Shown piece by piece: positions 25,732-38,394 of a stretch of DNA of 64,000 bases. The position numbers and the translations under genes were made by a program. Location of the stretch: the NCBI RefSeq assembly GCF_017163755.1, contig NZ_JAFIWC010000019.1, forward strand, positions 1 to 64,000, in the 5' to 3' direction. The notes under the pieces are model-generated. The model did not search any database and had not been told where the DNA came from. It worked only from the letters and a program-made list of their open reading frames with translations. Origin of the DNA: Xanthomonas sp. (GTDB lineage: Bacteria; Pseudomonadota; Gammaproteobacteria; Xanthomonadales; Xanthomonadaceae). Numbering within the stretch: position 1 is the stretch's first letter; every line of letters starts with the position of its first letter.

Positions 25732-26835
25732 GTGTCCGTTACTGAGTCGTCTTCGAATTTCCGCCAGATCCGGTCCAGCGTCGCCCGCAGCGACGCCGAG
25801 CGCGCGCAGATCCTCGCCGCCCCGGGCTTCGGCAACTACTTCACCGACCACATGGTCGCGATCGAATGGGATCGCGAACAGGGCTGGCACGATGCGCAGG
25901 TGCGCCCCTACGGCCCGTTGCAGCTGGACCCGGCCGCGTCGGTGCTGCACTACGGCCAGGAGATCTTCGAGGGCATCAAGGCCTACCGCCATGCCGACGA
26001 TTCGATCTGGACCTTCCGCCCGGCCGCCAACGGCAAGCGCCTGCAGCGCTCGGCGCAGCGCCTGGCGCTGCCGGAGCTGCCGGTGGAGCTGTTCGTCGAA
26101 TCGCTGCGCCAGCTGATCGCGGTCGATGCCGCGTGGGTGCCGTCGGCGCCGGAGACCAGCCTGTACTTCCGCCCCTTCATGATCGCCAACGAGGCGTTCC
26201 TGGGCGTGCGCGCGGCGCAGAAGGCCGGCTACTACGTCATCGCCAGCCCGGCCGGCGCGTACTTCGCCAAGGGCGTGGCGCCGGTAGCGATCTGGCTGTC
26301 CACCGACTACGCGCGCGCGGCCAAGGGCGGCACCGGCGCGGCCAAGTGCGGCGGCAACTACGCCGCCTCGCTGCTGCCGCAGCAGCAGGCGCAGGCGCAG
26401 GGCTGCTCGCAGGTGCTGTTCCTGGACCCGGTCGAAGGCAAGTACCTGGAGGAGCTGGGCGGCATGAACGTGTTCCTGGTGATGCGCGACGGCAGCCTGG
26501 TGACCCCGGCGCTGTCCGGCAGCATCCTCGAGGGCATCACTCGCGACAGCATCCTGCAGCTGGCGCGCGATCGCGGCATGCAGGTGGTCGAGCGCCAGGT
26601 GACCATCGACGAATGGCGCGATGGCGTGGCCTCCGGCGAGATCGCCGAGATCTTCGCCTGCGGCACCGCGGCGGTGGTGACCCCGATCGGGCAGCTGAAG
26701 GGCAAGGACTTCTCGGTGGGCGACCTGACCGCGCCGGCCGGCCCGGTGACCCTGTCGCTGCGCCAGGAGCTGACCGACATCCAGTACGGCCGCGTGCCCG
26801 ACCGCCACGGCTGGCTGCTGCGTCTGGACGCCTGA
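25732..26835 (+). CDS. ilvE: Branched-chain amino acid aminotransferase
   Basis: PLP-dependent transfer of the amino group in the last step of leucine, isoleucine and valine synthesis. The 367-residue product belongs to the longer BCAT subgroup (YFTDHMVAIEWD, LHYGQEIFEGIKAYR, FRPFMIANEAFLGV). The PLP lysine lies in GGTGAAKCGGNYAAS, and LEELGGMNVF and IFACGTAAVVTP follow. GTG at 25732 is chosen as start, with AGGAAAA eight bases upstream. A stem at 26856-26879 (9 bp, no T-run) lies just beyond the stop. Confidence 0.96.
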   Translation: MSVTESSSNFRQIRSSVARSDAERAQILAAPGFGNYFTDHMVAIEWDREQGWHDAQVRPYGPLQLDPAASVLHYGQEIFEGIKAYRHADDSIWTFRPAANGKRLQRSAQRLALPELPVELFVESLRQLIAVDAAWVPSAPETSLYFRPFMIANEAFLGVRAAQKAGYYVIASPAGAYFAKGVAPVAIWLSTDYARAAKGGTGAAKCGGNYAASLLPQQQAQAQGCSQVLFLDPVEGKYLEELGGMNVFLVMRDGSLVTPALSGSILEGITRDSILQLARDRGMQVVERQVTIDEWRDGVASGEIAEIFACGTAAVVTPIGQLKGKDFSVGDLTAPAGPVTLSLRQELTDIQYGRVPDRHGWLLRLDA

Positions 26836-27408
26836 GCGGCGCAGGGAGATAGATGCCGCGGCGGATACTGCCGCCGCGGGCACCGCCCTGGCGCCTGCGA
26901 CGTCCGCCGCCCGACGCGCGGCCCGGACTTGCCCACCATCCGTTCGCCGCCTGTGTCGCGCCGCTGCCGCCAGGCCGGCCATAACTACGTGATGCCGGCG
27001 GCGCGCCTGCAGGCGTGCCGCCATGCGTTCGGGGCAGCGGTGCGCTAGTCCGAACCTGATCGTGGCCCGCTCTGTGCCTCCAGCCAACCGATGTCCCGCA
27101 TCGGTCGCGAAGCGTCAATTCCTGTCTCTCGGGTGGCGTCGCCGTGGCGCAGCGCAGCGCCAGGCGTGCAATAACCGGCTGAACGCCGTTGATGGACGTC
27201 ACGGAACGGCGTTTTGGACGACGGATTTCCTAGCGGCAGGCCTCCGTACGCCATTGTATTGACCTGCGCAATTGACTAGGTTCGATGAACGGACGGCAAC
27301 AGGGGGCTGGTCCGGCCTCTCGGCTTGATGCTGCGTTCAGCCCTGCGCCGAACGCATCGTCGCCGAACTATCGCCGCTTCGCGGCCATTCAACGATAAGG
27401 AAGTTCCG
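26836..27408. other. Gene-free stretch between ilvE and the secreted protease gene
   Basis: About 570 bases with no convincing gene on either strand. Visible structures are a 9-bp stem at 26856-26864/26871-26879 just after ilvE, and a GC palindrome around 26999-27023. Local base composition drops from about 27050 onward, and the last 100 bases (TTGACC at 27259 and TTGACT at 27272) look like the promoter region of the protease gene, though no clear -10 pairs with either. Confidence 0.6.
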
Positions 27409-29154
<1,746 letters not shown>

Positions 29155-29194
29155 GCGCGCCGCAGGGCGATACGCCCTGATCGCGCCAGCCACG

Positions 29195-29223
29195 GCCCCG
29201 CGTTCCGGCGCGGGGCTTTTTTT
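29195..29223 (+). terminator. Rho-independent terminator of the protease gene
   Basis: An 8-bp GC stem (29195-29202 with 29209-29216, 6-base loop) is followed directly by seven Ts (29217-29223). It sits 40 bases after the protease stop and 20 bases before the convergent ybaK stop. Confidence 0.95.
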
Positions 29224-29242
29224 GCGCCGGCGCCGGCCGCGC

Positions 29243-29716
29243 CTACTCGCACAGGTCGCAGGCGCGCGCCTGCAGCGCGTCCAGCACCTGCTCGGCGGCC
29301 ATCTCCAGCAGCAGCCCGCGCTGACCGGCGTTGAACCACACGCTGCTTGCGCCCAGCGCCGCGCGCTCGATCAGCACCGGCGCGGGCCGCTGCTGGCCCA
29401 GCGGGCTGATGCCGCCGACCTTGTAGCCGGTGCGGCGCTCGGCCTCGGCCACCTCCATCATCCGTGCCGACTTGCCGCCCGCGGCGGCGGCGAGCTTCTT
29501 CAGCTGCACGCGGCGGTCGGACGGGACCACCACGCATACCGCGCGGCTGTCGACCCACGCCATCAGGCTCTTGAGCACCCGCTCCGGCGGCAGGCCGAGC
29601 GCCTGCGCGGCCTGCAGGCCCTTCGCGCCGGCCTCGGCCTCGTAGTCGTAGGGGTGCAGCCGATAGGCGACGCCGGCCGCGTCCAGTGCCCGGGTCGCGC
29701 GGGTGGCCTTGGACAT
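29243..29716 (-). CDS. ybaK: Cys-tRNA(Pro)/Cys-tRNA(Cys) deacylase YbaK family
   Basis: A trans-editing enzyme that removes cysteine mis-charged on tRNA(Pro). The 157-residue protein covers the whole YbaK/ProRS-editing domain: VAYRLHPYDYE at the N-terminus, VLKSLMAWVD, CVVVPSDRRVQLKKLA with the catalytic-region lysine, YKVGGISPLGQ with the conserved GGISP loop, and VWFNAGQRGLLLEM. It lies six bases downstream of the short asparaginase-like gene, so they probably share a transcript. Confidence 0.94.
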   Translation of the reverse strand: MSKATRATRALDAAGVAYRLHPYDYEAEAGAKGLQAAQALGLPPERVLKSLMAWVDSRAVCVVVPSDRRVQLKKLAAAAGGKSARMMEVAEAERRTGYKVGGISPLGQQRPAPVLIERAALGASSVWFNAGQRGLLLEMAAEQVLDALQARACDLCE

Positions 29717-29722
29717 CGCGGC

Positions 29723-30208
29723 TCAGGCGGCTTCGAAACGGTTGGCCGCCACGTTCTTGCGCACCTTCTGCGGATCCCAGATCCGGCCGTTCATCGCGAT
29801 GTAGACCCCGGCCGGCAGCGACTGCACCGCGCCGACTGCGCAGCCGATGTTGAACTCCGCGTCCGAGCCGCGGAAGCGCGCCGGGTTCAGCGCGCCGGTC
29901 ATCACGATGGTCTTGTCCGGAATCGTCTTCAGCACCTGCCCGGTCTGCACCATCGAATCGGTGCCGTGGGTGATCAGCACGTGGCGCGCCGACTGCGCGG
30001 CCACGGTGGCGCGGATCAGTTCGCGGTCTTCGTCGGTGATGTGCAACGAGTCCTTGCGGATGATCGGAATCACGGTGAAGCGGAAGGTCACGCCCAGTTC
30101 CTTGAGGATCTGGCCGATCTGCGGATCGCCGATCTGGTAGTCGGACTTGTCGTCGAAGTAGATCTTGTCGATCGTGCCGCCGGTGGTGACGATCAGGAGT
30201 TCTTCCAT
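29723..30208 (-). CDS. Short asparaginase-like protein (N-terminal domain only)
   Basis: A 161-residue protein matching the N-terminal domain of type I/II L-asparaginases. It has the first catalytic threonine motif TTGGTIDKI (residues 8-16) and the second motif THGTDSMVQTG, plus IVMTGALNPAR. The C-terminal asparaginase domain is absent: the frame stops after a short tail (KNVAANRFEAA), and the next gene starts six bases on. It looks like an intact small family member rather than a truncation, because both threonine motifs and a terminal helix are kept. Activity unverified. Confidence 0.82.
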   Translation of the reverse strand: MEELLIVTTGGTIDKIYFDDKSDYQIGDPQIGQILKELGVTFRFTVIPIIRKDSLHITDEDRELIRATVAAQSARHVLITHGTDSMVQTGQVLKTIPDKTIVMTGALNPARFRGSDAEFNIGCAVGAVQSLPAGVYIAMNGRIWDPQKVRKNVAANRFEAA

Positions 30209-30356
30209 TGCCGGTTCCTAGTGCATGACGGAGCGCCGCTGCGGCGGCGCGAGGCCGCCATGATACGGCGTGGGCCAGGGCCGGCGCCTCGCCGCCGAGA
30301 AGCCGCGTCTGCCGGGCCGCGCGCCGTCGCTTGCGCCAAGCCAAGGGTTCCGGCGG

Positions 30357-33260
<2,904 letters not shown>

Positions 33261-33261
<1 letters not shown>

Positions 33262-33527
33262 TGGCGGCGGCGCGGTTCCTGGTCAGCGGCCGGGTGCAGG
33301 GCGTGTTCTTCCGCGCCTCGACCCGCGAGCGCGCGCAGGCGCTGGGGCTGGACGGGTACGCGCGGAACCTGGCCGACGGCCGCGTCGAGGTAGTTGCCGC
33401 TGGCGAGGCTGCGGCGCTGGAGACGCTGGCGCAATGGCTGCAGCACGGCCCGCCGGCGGCGCGGGTCGTGCAGGTGTCGCGCGAGCCATGGCCGGAGCCG
33501 GTGGCGGCCGGCTTCGCGATCGGTTAA
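33261..33527 (+). CDS. acyP: Acylphosphatase
   Basis: An 88-residue enzyme hydrolysing carboxyl-phosphate bonds such as acetyl phosphate. The signature [21 protein letters not shown] contains the phosphate-binding loop and the catalytic Arg. The second motif [17 protein letters not shown] contains the catalytic Asn. Ends normally. Its start overlaps the TlpA-like gene by one base. Downstream come one REP-like copy and a short heptamer run. Confidence 0.95.
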
Positions 33528-33606
33528 AGCCGGAATCTTGGGAATCCACACGCGCATGCGGCTGCAGAAGGGGTTGCAATCCGGCCGCGTCTTTACGGAG
33601 ACGTCC

Positions 33607-33684
33607 GGTCGCGGCTGAAGCCGCTCCTACAGAAAACCATTGCAGCGTCAGGTGCGGGCTGCATCATCGAGTCCCGAGTCCCGA
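33607..33684. repeat. Single REP-like copy followed by a short heptamer run
   Basis: 33607-33632 is identical over 26 bp to the left arm at 24483-24508. About 37 bases on, 33669-33684 carries just over two copies of GAGTCCC, the heptamer found at 1-76. The two dispersed repeat families therefore meet in this gap between convergent acyP and ppk2. Confidence 0.85.
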
Positions 33685-33692
33685 ACCCGGCT

Positions 33693-34469
33693 TCACCCCA
33701 GATACGGCGCGATCGGTTCAAGCACCCCGAACTTCTCCTTGCGCGGCTTGTGCGGCAACGGCGGCAGTTCCAGCGCCGGTTCTTGCACGCGGGTGTCCGG
33801 CAGCTGGTCGAGCAGGTGCCGGATCAGGGTGAGCCGGCCGCGCTTCTGGTCGTTGAAATCGACCAGCGTCCACGGCGCATGCGTGCGGTGGGTGGCGTCC
33901 AGCATCGCTTCGCGGGCGCGGGTGTAGTCGGCGTACTGCGCGCGCGACTGCAGGTCGATCGGCGACAGCTTCCAGCCCTTCAACGGATCCTCCAGGCGCT
34001 CGGCGAAGCGCTTTTCCTGCTGCGCCTGGTCCACGCACAGCCAGTACTTGAACAGGCGGATGCCGTCGTCGACCAGCATCTGCTCGAACAGCGGCGCCTG
34101 GCGCAGGAAGGCGTGATAGTCGGCATCGCTACAGTAACCCATCACCCGCTCGACCCCGGCGCGGTTGTACCAGCTGCGGTCCATCAGCACGATCTCGCCG
34201 GCCGCCGGCAGATGCGCCACATGGCGCTGGAAGTACCACTGCGTGCTCTCGCGGTCGGTGGGCTTGGGCAGCGCCACCCCCCGGCACTGGCGCGGGTTCA
34301 GGTGCTCGGCGATGGCCTGGATCGCGCCGCCCTTGCCGGCGGTGTCGCGGCCTTCGAACAGCACCAGCACGCGCCCGCCGGTATGCCGCAGCCACTGCGC
34401 CAGTTCGATCAGCTCCAGCTGCAGCGGCTGCATCAACGCCAGATAGTCCTTGCGCCGCAGCTTGTTCAT
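33693..34469 (-). CDS. ppk2: Polyphosphate kinase 2 family protein
   Basis: Transfers phosphate between polyphosphate and nucleotides. The 258-residue protein has the PPK2 P-loop LFEGRDTAGKGGAI (residues 38-51), the lid region VLMDRSWYNRAGVERVMGY, and FKYWLCVDQAQQEKRFAERLEDPLKGWKLSPIDL. Length fits a single-domain PPK2; whether it prefers ADP or GDP cannot be read. The start ATG at 34469 overlaps the stop of the small XRE-type gene by four bases. Confidence 0.93.
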   Translation of the reverse strand: MNKLRRKDYLALMQPLQLELIELAQWLRHTGGRVLVLFEGRDTAGKGGAIQAIAEHLNPRQCRGVALPKPTDRESTQWYFQRHVAHLPAAGEIVLMDRSWYNRAGVERVMGYCSDADYHAFLRQAPLFEQMLVDDGIRLFKYWLCVDQAQQEKRFAERLEDPLKGWKLSPIDLQSRAQYADYTRAREAMLDATHRTHAPWTLVDFNDQKRGRLTLIRHLLDQLPDTRVQEPALELPPLPHKPRKEKFGVLEPIAPYLG

Positions 34470-34801
34470 TTGCGGCGCCCGCGCTGGCCGGCCATGCTGC
34501 GCGCCACTTCCAGCAACGCGCCCTGCTGGCGCGGGTCCAGCTCGCGGTAGGCCTGCAGCAGGCCGTGCTCGCCGCGGGTGCGGGCCGGGTCGAGCTGGCT
34601 GGCCAGCTCGCCGAGCAGCGCGCCGGCGGGAACGCCGAAGGCGCGCGCCAGCGCGTTGAGCTGGTCGCGGCCGGGCATCTTCTCCCCGGCCAGCCAGGCC
34701 TTCACCGTGGCCGCGCCGGCGCGCGGGATGGCCGCGGCGATATCGGCGGCGGTCATGCCGCTGGCCTTGGCCAGCAGGCGCAGCGTGGTATCCAGCGACA
34801 T
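34466..34801 (-). CDS. Small XRE-type helix-turn-helix protein
   Basis: A 111-residue protein whose N-terminal part (about residues 1-60) is a Cro/CI-type HTH: LRLLAKASGMTAADIAAAIPRAGAATVKAWLAGEKMPGRDQLNALARAFGV. The C-terminal part is helical (AYRELDPRQQGALLEVARSM), as in dimerising XRE regulators. Start ATG at 34801. It lies 14 bases downstream of moaB and overlaps ppk2, so the three are likely one transcript. Target genes unknown. Confidence 0.85.
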   Translation of the reverse strand: MSLDTTLRLLAKASGMTAADIAAAIPRAGAATVKAWLAGEKMPGRDQLNALARAFGVPAGALLGELASQLDPARTRGEHGLLQAYRELDPRQQGALLEVARSMAGQRGRRK

Positions 34802-34815
34802 CGGGGCTCCCAGGG

Positions 34816-35334
34816 TCATTCCTTTAGGCGCGGGCGCAAGGTGGCCAGGTTGCATGGCCGGGTGCGCGCGTCCAGCTGCGCGGCGACGATCTTTTCCCAT
34901 GCCGTGCGGCAGGCCGAGGTGGAGCCCGGCAGGCAGAACAGGAAGGTGGCGTTGGCCAGGCCGGCGAAGGCGCGCGACTGCAGCGACGAGGTGCCGATCT
35001 CCTCGAAGCTGATCGCGCGGAACAGTTCGCCGAAGCCGGGCATCTGCTTGTCCAGCAACGGCAGCAGCGCTTCGGGGGTGGAGTCGCGGCCGGTGAAGCC
35101 GGTGCCGCCGGTGACCAGGATGCCGTCGGCCTGCGGATCGGCGATCCATGCCGACACCACCGCGCGCATCCGGTAGCGGTCGTCGGGCAGCAGTTCGCGC
35201 GCGTACAGGCGGTGGCCGGCCTCGCCGAGCGCAGACACCAGGTAGTCGCCGGAACTGTCTTCGGCCAGGCTGCGCGTATCGGACACGGTCAGCACGCACA
35301 GGTTCAATGCAATGAAATCGGCTTTGGCGCTCAT
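34816..35334 (-). CDS. moaB: Molybdenum cofactor biosynthesis protein B
   Basis: A 172-residue MoaB/MogA-fold protein that adenylylates or binds molybdopterin during cofactor synthesis. Signature segments are VLTVSDTRSLAEDSSGDYL, the substrate-binding loop ILVTGGTGFTGRDSTPEALL (residues 72-91), GFGELFRAISFEEIGTSSLQSRA, and FCLPGSTSACRTAWEKI. No other moa gene is near. First gene of the moaB-XRE-ppk2 group. Confidence 0.94.
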   Translation of the reverse strand: MSAKADFIALNLCVLTVSDTRSLAEDSSGDYLVSALGEAGHRLYARELLPDDRYRMRAVVSAWIADPQADGILVTGGTGFTGRDSTPEALLPLLDKQMPGFGELFRAISFEEIGTSSLQSRAFAGLANATFLFCLPGSTSACRTAWEKIVAAQLDARTRPCNLATLRPRLKE

Positions 35335-35410
35335 GCCCGCAGCCTAGCGGCTCGTCCGGCCGGCGTACAGCGCGGCGGCATGACCGCTGGCTTACCGCGC
35401 GGCGACCCGG

Positions 35411-36043
35411 TCACGCCCGGCGCCGCAGCGCGGCGGCGGAGATGCCGGGCCTGAACACCTCGTGCAGCCGGTAGCGCTGCGTCGTGGCTGTGGGCAGGTG
35501 GGCGAGCGGAAGCCGCTTTGGATCCCGTTGCAGCGCGCGCCGGTAGGCGTCGTCGCTGGTCCATTCGGCGTACTCGAGCAGCGAGCGCGCGTCGTCGGCC
35601 AAGTGCAGGTGCGAGGCGATCAGCCCGCGCAGCGCATGCGCGCCGTCCTGCATCGCCGCGAAGGCGGCGTCGCCGTGCCGCCGCGCCTGCGCCGTATCGG
35701 CGGTCGCCAGCGTGGTGACCACGATGCAGCCGGGCAGGCGCCGCGGATCGGAGACGCCGCTGCGGACGCGGCGGTATGCCTGCCCGATCGGCGCCATGGC
35801 CGGCGCGGCGAGCAGCGCCCGCAGCGCGGCGCCGGCCGCGTCCGGGTCGTGGCGGCATTGCAGGTACAGCAGGTCGTGCGCGGCATCGATCGATCGCAGC
35901 CAGGCCAGCGCGTGCAGCCACGGCCCGCATGCCTGGCGCTGCAGCGCGGCGATCGCGCCGGCGCACTGCGAGGCGGGCGCGGTGGTGACCAGGACGGCAT
36001 GCGCGTCCGGGCAGGGCAGGGGGAACGCGAGGTCGGCGCGCAT
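35411..36043 (-). CDS. Antibiotic biosynthesis monooxygenase-like (ABM fold) protein
   Basis: A 210-residue protein that appears to contain two ferredoxin-like ABM half-domains: one near the N-terminus with DAAHDLLYLQCRHDPDAAGA, the second with RLPGCIVVTTLATADTAQA and RSLLEYAEWTSDDAYRRAL. The phrase LEYAEWTS is typical of ABM-superfamily proteins, which include haem-degrading and quinone-oxidising enzymes, but also many of unknown role. ATG at 36043 is taken; ATG at 36103 would add 20 residues. Neither has a clear ribosome binding site. Confidence 0.65.
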   Translation of the reverse strand: MRADLAFPLPCPDAHAVLVTTAPASQCAGAIAALQRQACGPWLHALAWLRSIDAAHDLLYLQCRHDPDAAGAALRALLAAPAMAPIGQAYRRVRSGVSDPRRLPGCIVVTTLATADTAQARRHGDAAFAAMQDGAHALRGLIASHLHLADDARSLLEYAEWTSDDAYRRALQRDPKRLPLAHLPTATTQRYRLHEVFRPGISAAALRRRA

Positions 36044-36194
36044 CGTCGGGGCAGTGGCGGGGCGGGACGCGCAGTGTCCAACCTCGACCCGACTCGAGGT
36101 CAAGCATCGATCGCGCCGGGTCGGTCGGCCACGTCGAGGCGCATGCGCCGCCGCGGTCGCCGCACCTGCGCGGCGATCGCAGCACGGGGTCGCC

Positions 36195-37901
36195 TCATCC
36201 CGCTTGCCAGCCGTGGCGGCGCGCCGTGTGCTCGATCAAGGCGTTGAAGTCGTTGGCGAAGCCGCGCATGTCGAACAGGCCGCTGGCATCACGCCGCTCC
36301 CGCACGCGGGCACCAAGCGCGGCCAAGGCCTGCGGGTCGTTGCCCAGCCGCACCGCGGTGGCTACGAAGGCCGCGTCGTCGACCGCGTTCAACGCGTCCA
36401 GGCCGAGGTGGTGGTTGAGGCTGCCGGCCACGCGCGCGGCGAAGCTCTCGCCAGGGCAGGTCAGCACCGGGCAGCCGGCCCACAGCGCATCGGAAGCGGT
36501 GGTATGCGCATTGTACGGGTGCGTGTCCAGGAACAGGTCGGCATGGCGGTAGCGCGCCAGGTAGTGCGGATGCGCCAGCTTGGGCATGAACACCAAGCGC
36601 GCCGGATCCACCCCTTGCCGCTGCGCCGCCGCGCGCAGCCGCGCGTCGGCCTGGCCCGGGCCGGACAGCAGCCACAGCACGCTGCCGGGCACCTGGTGCA
36701 GCGTCGCCAGCATCCGCGCCACGCTGCGCGGATTGAGCTTGTAGCTGTTGTTGAAGCAGCAATACACCACGCCGCGCTCTGGCAGGCCGCAGTCGCGCCG
36801 CGACGGCGGCTCGCCGACCTGGCGGGTGTCGTCCGAGGGCTGGAACGCGCGCGGCAGGCGCAGCACCTGCTCGCTGTAGTGCGGCGCCAGCGCGTCCGGC
36901 AGCGCGTAGCCGTCGCCGATCACGTAGTCCATCCACGGCGCGCCGGTGCTGCCGGGATAGGCCAGCCAGTTGATCTGGATCGGCGCCGGACGCATCGCCA
37001 GCACCTCCGGCGCGCCGCCGCCGCCCCAGCCGCGCAGGTCGAACAGCAGGTCGATGCCGGCGTCGCGGATGCGCTGGGCGATCGCGCGGTGCGGTTGCCC
37101 GGCCATGTCGTGCAGCGCGTGCGCCGCGGCGCGCAGGCGCGCGCGGATCGCGCTGCCGTCGTCGCGGTTGAGCGCGAACAGGTGCACCTGCAGCGCCGAC
37201 TGCGCGCGCAGCCGCTCGAACAGCGCCACGGTCAGCAGCCCGGTCGGATGCGCGCCGAAGCCGTTGGACAGGAAGCCCACGCGCAGCGCGCCGTGCGTGC
37301 GCAACGCCGGCGCCGGCAGTGGCGCGATCGCCTGCGCCAGCGCGCGCGCGCGGTTGCGCGCGCAGGCCAGCTGTTCGGCCGGGCCGGCCTCCTCGCTGAG
37401 GAAGGCGAACGGCTCCACCGCCGGATGCCCGCGGCGCACCGCCTCGCGGACCTGCAGCGACAAAGCGTCCAGGCCGCGCCAGTCGCACAGCTTGCGGCGC
37501 CAGTTCAGCAGGTGCGCGGCGATCGACGGCTCCTGCGGCAGCAATGCGTGTGCGCGTTCGTAGGCCTGCGCGGCGGCCTCGGCCTCGCCGTTGTCCTCCA
37601 GCGCATGGCCCAGCCACAGCGCGATGCCGGGATGCTGCGGCGCCTGCTGCAGCGCCTGGCGCAGCGCGGCGGCGGCCTCGGCGTGGCGGCCCTGGGTCCA
37701 GCGCGTGCGGCCGAGCCGCGCCAGCGCCTCGGGATGGCCGGGGTGCAGCTGCAGCGCGCGCAGCGCGGCGCGTTCGCCGGCGTCGACCGCGCCGGCGCCG
37801 AGCTCGGCATCGGCCAGCATCACCCAGGCGACGAAGTCGTTCGGGTCGCGCTGTACCGCATCGCGCAGTTGGCACAGCTCCTCGGAGGCCGCGTCGTTCA
37901 T
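36195..37901 (-). CDS. O-GlcNAc transferase-like glycosyltransferase with TPR repeats (XcOGT orthologue)
   Basis: A GT41-family protein. The N-terminal half has TPR motifs (about residues 8-130: PEALARLGRTRWTQGRHAEAA, PGIALWLGHALEDNGEAEAA). The rest is the two-lobed glycosyltransferase: VGFLSNGFGAHPTGLL, LLFDLRGWGGGGAPEV, PIQINWLAYPGSTG, CCFNNSYKLNPRSV, and DTHPYNAHTTASDALWAG. At 568 residues it has the length of the crystallised X. campestris OGT homologue, and the equivalents of H218 and K388 fall at exactly those positions. Its protein or glycan substrates are not established by the sequence. Confidence 0.93.
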   Translation of the reverse strand: MNDAASEELCQLRDAVQRDPNDFVAWVMLADAELGAGAVDAGERAALRALQLHPGHPEALARLGRTRWTQGRHAEAAAALRQALQQAPQHPGIALWLGHALEDNGEAEAAAQAYERAHALLPQEPSIAAHLLNWRRKLCDWRGLDALSLQVREAVRRGHPAVEPFAFLSEEAGPAEQLACARNRARALAQAIAPLPAPALRTHGALRVGFLSNGFGAHPTGLLTVALFERLRAQSALQVHLFALNRDDGSAIRARLRAAAHALHDMAGQPHRAIAQRIRDAGIDLLFDLRGWGGGGAPEVLAMRPAPIQINWLAYPGSTGAPWMDYVIGDGYALPDALAPHYSEQVLRLPRAFQPSDDTRQVGEPPSRRDCGLPERGVVYCCFNNSYKLNPRSVARMLATLHQVPGSVLWLLSGPGQADARLRAAAQRQGVDPARLVFMPKLAHPHYLARYRHADLFLDTHPYNAHTTASDALWAGCPVLTCPGESFAARVAGSLNHHLGLDALNAVDDAAFVATAVRLGNDPQALAALGARVRERRDASGLFDMRGFANDFNALIEHTARRHGWQAG

Positions 37902-37941
37902 GCGCGGCCGCCGTGCGGTCGCAGCGCGAGCCGCGGCCGGG

Positions 37942-38394
37942 TCATCGCCGCAGCGCTTTGTGGAAATGCAGCGCGGTGTCGTCCTGCATCCAGCCCTGCG
38001 CGCGGTACAGCGCCTGCGCCTGGTGGTTGTCGCGTGCGGTCTCCAGCACGATGCGCACCGCGCCGTCGTCGGTCGCATGGCGTTCGGCGGCGTCCAGCAG
38101 CGCCTGCGCCACGCCCGCGCGGCGATGCGCCGGCGACACGAACAGGTCGTTGAGGATCCACACGCGCGCCGCGCGCACCGACGAGAACGACGGATACAGC
38201 TGGGCGAATCCGGCCGCGTCGCCATCGCGCGTGGCCAGCAGCAGCACCGACTCGCCGCGTGCCATGCGCTCGCCGAGGAACGCGCGCGCCACCGCCAGGT
38301 CGGCCGGCTGCCCGTAGAACTGCCGGTAGCCGTCGAACAGCGCCGCCAGCGGCGGCAGGTCCTGCGGCTGCGCGTGGCGCACCTGCACGCTCAC
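37942..38394 (-). CDS. GNAT family N-acetyltransferase
   Basis: A 150-residue acetyltransferase with the GNAT acetyl-CoA motif: [28 protein letters not shown] (motif A, with the R/Q-x-x-G-x-A element as RRAGVA), and [20 protein letters not shown] (motif B). Substrate unknown. GTG at 38394 is the likely start because it overlaps the prfA stop as GTGA, giving translational coupling; no ATG lies near. A 40-base gap separates it from the OGT gene downstream. Confidence 0.88.
   Translation of the reverse strand: MSVQVRHAQPQDLPPLAALFDGYRQFYGQPADLAVARAFLGERMARGESVLLLATRDGDAAGFAQLYPSFSSVRAARVWILNDLFVSPAHRRAGVAQALLDAAERHATDDGAVRIVLETARDNHQAQALYRAQGWMQDDTALHFHKALRR

Noticed and set aside
27045-27254. 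A 69-codon minus-strand open frame upstream of the protease gene
   Set aside because: No ribosome binding site, no recognisable family, and it spans the probable protease promoter region.
29723-30208. Truncated pseudogene of full-length asparaginase
   Set aside because: Both threonine motifs are intact, the end is clean, and no remnant of a C-terminal domain is visible downstream, where ybaK starts immediately.
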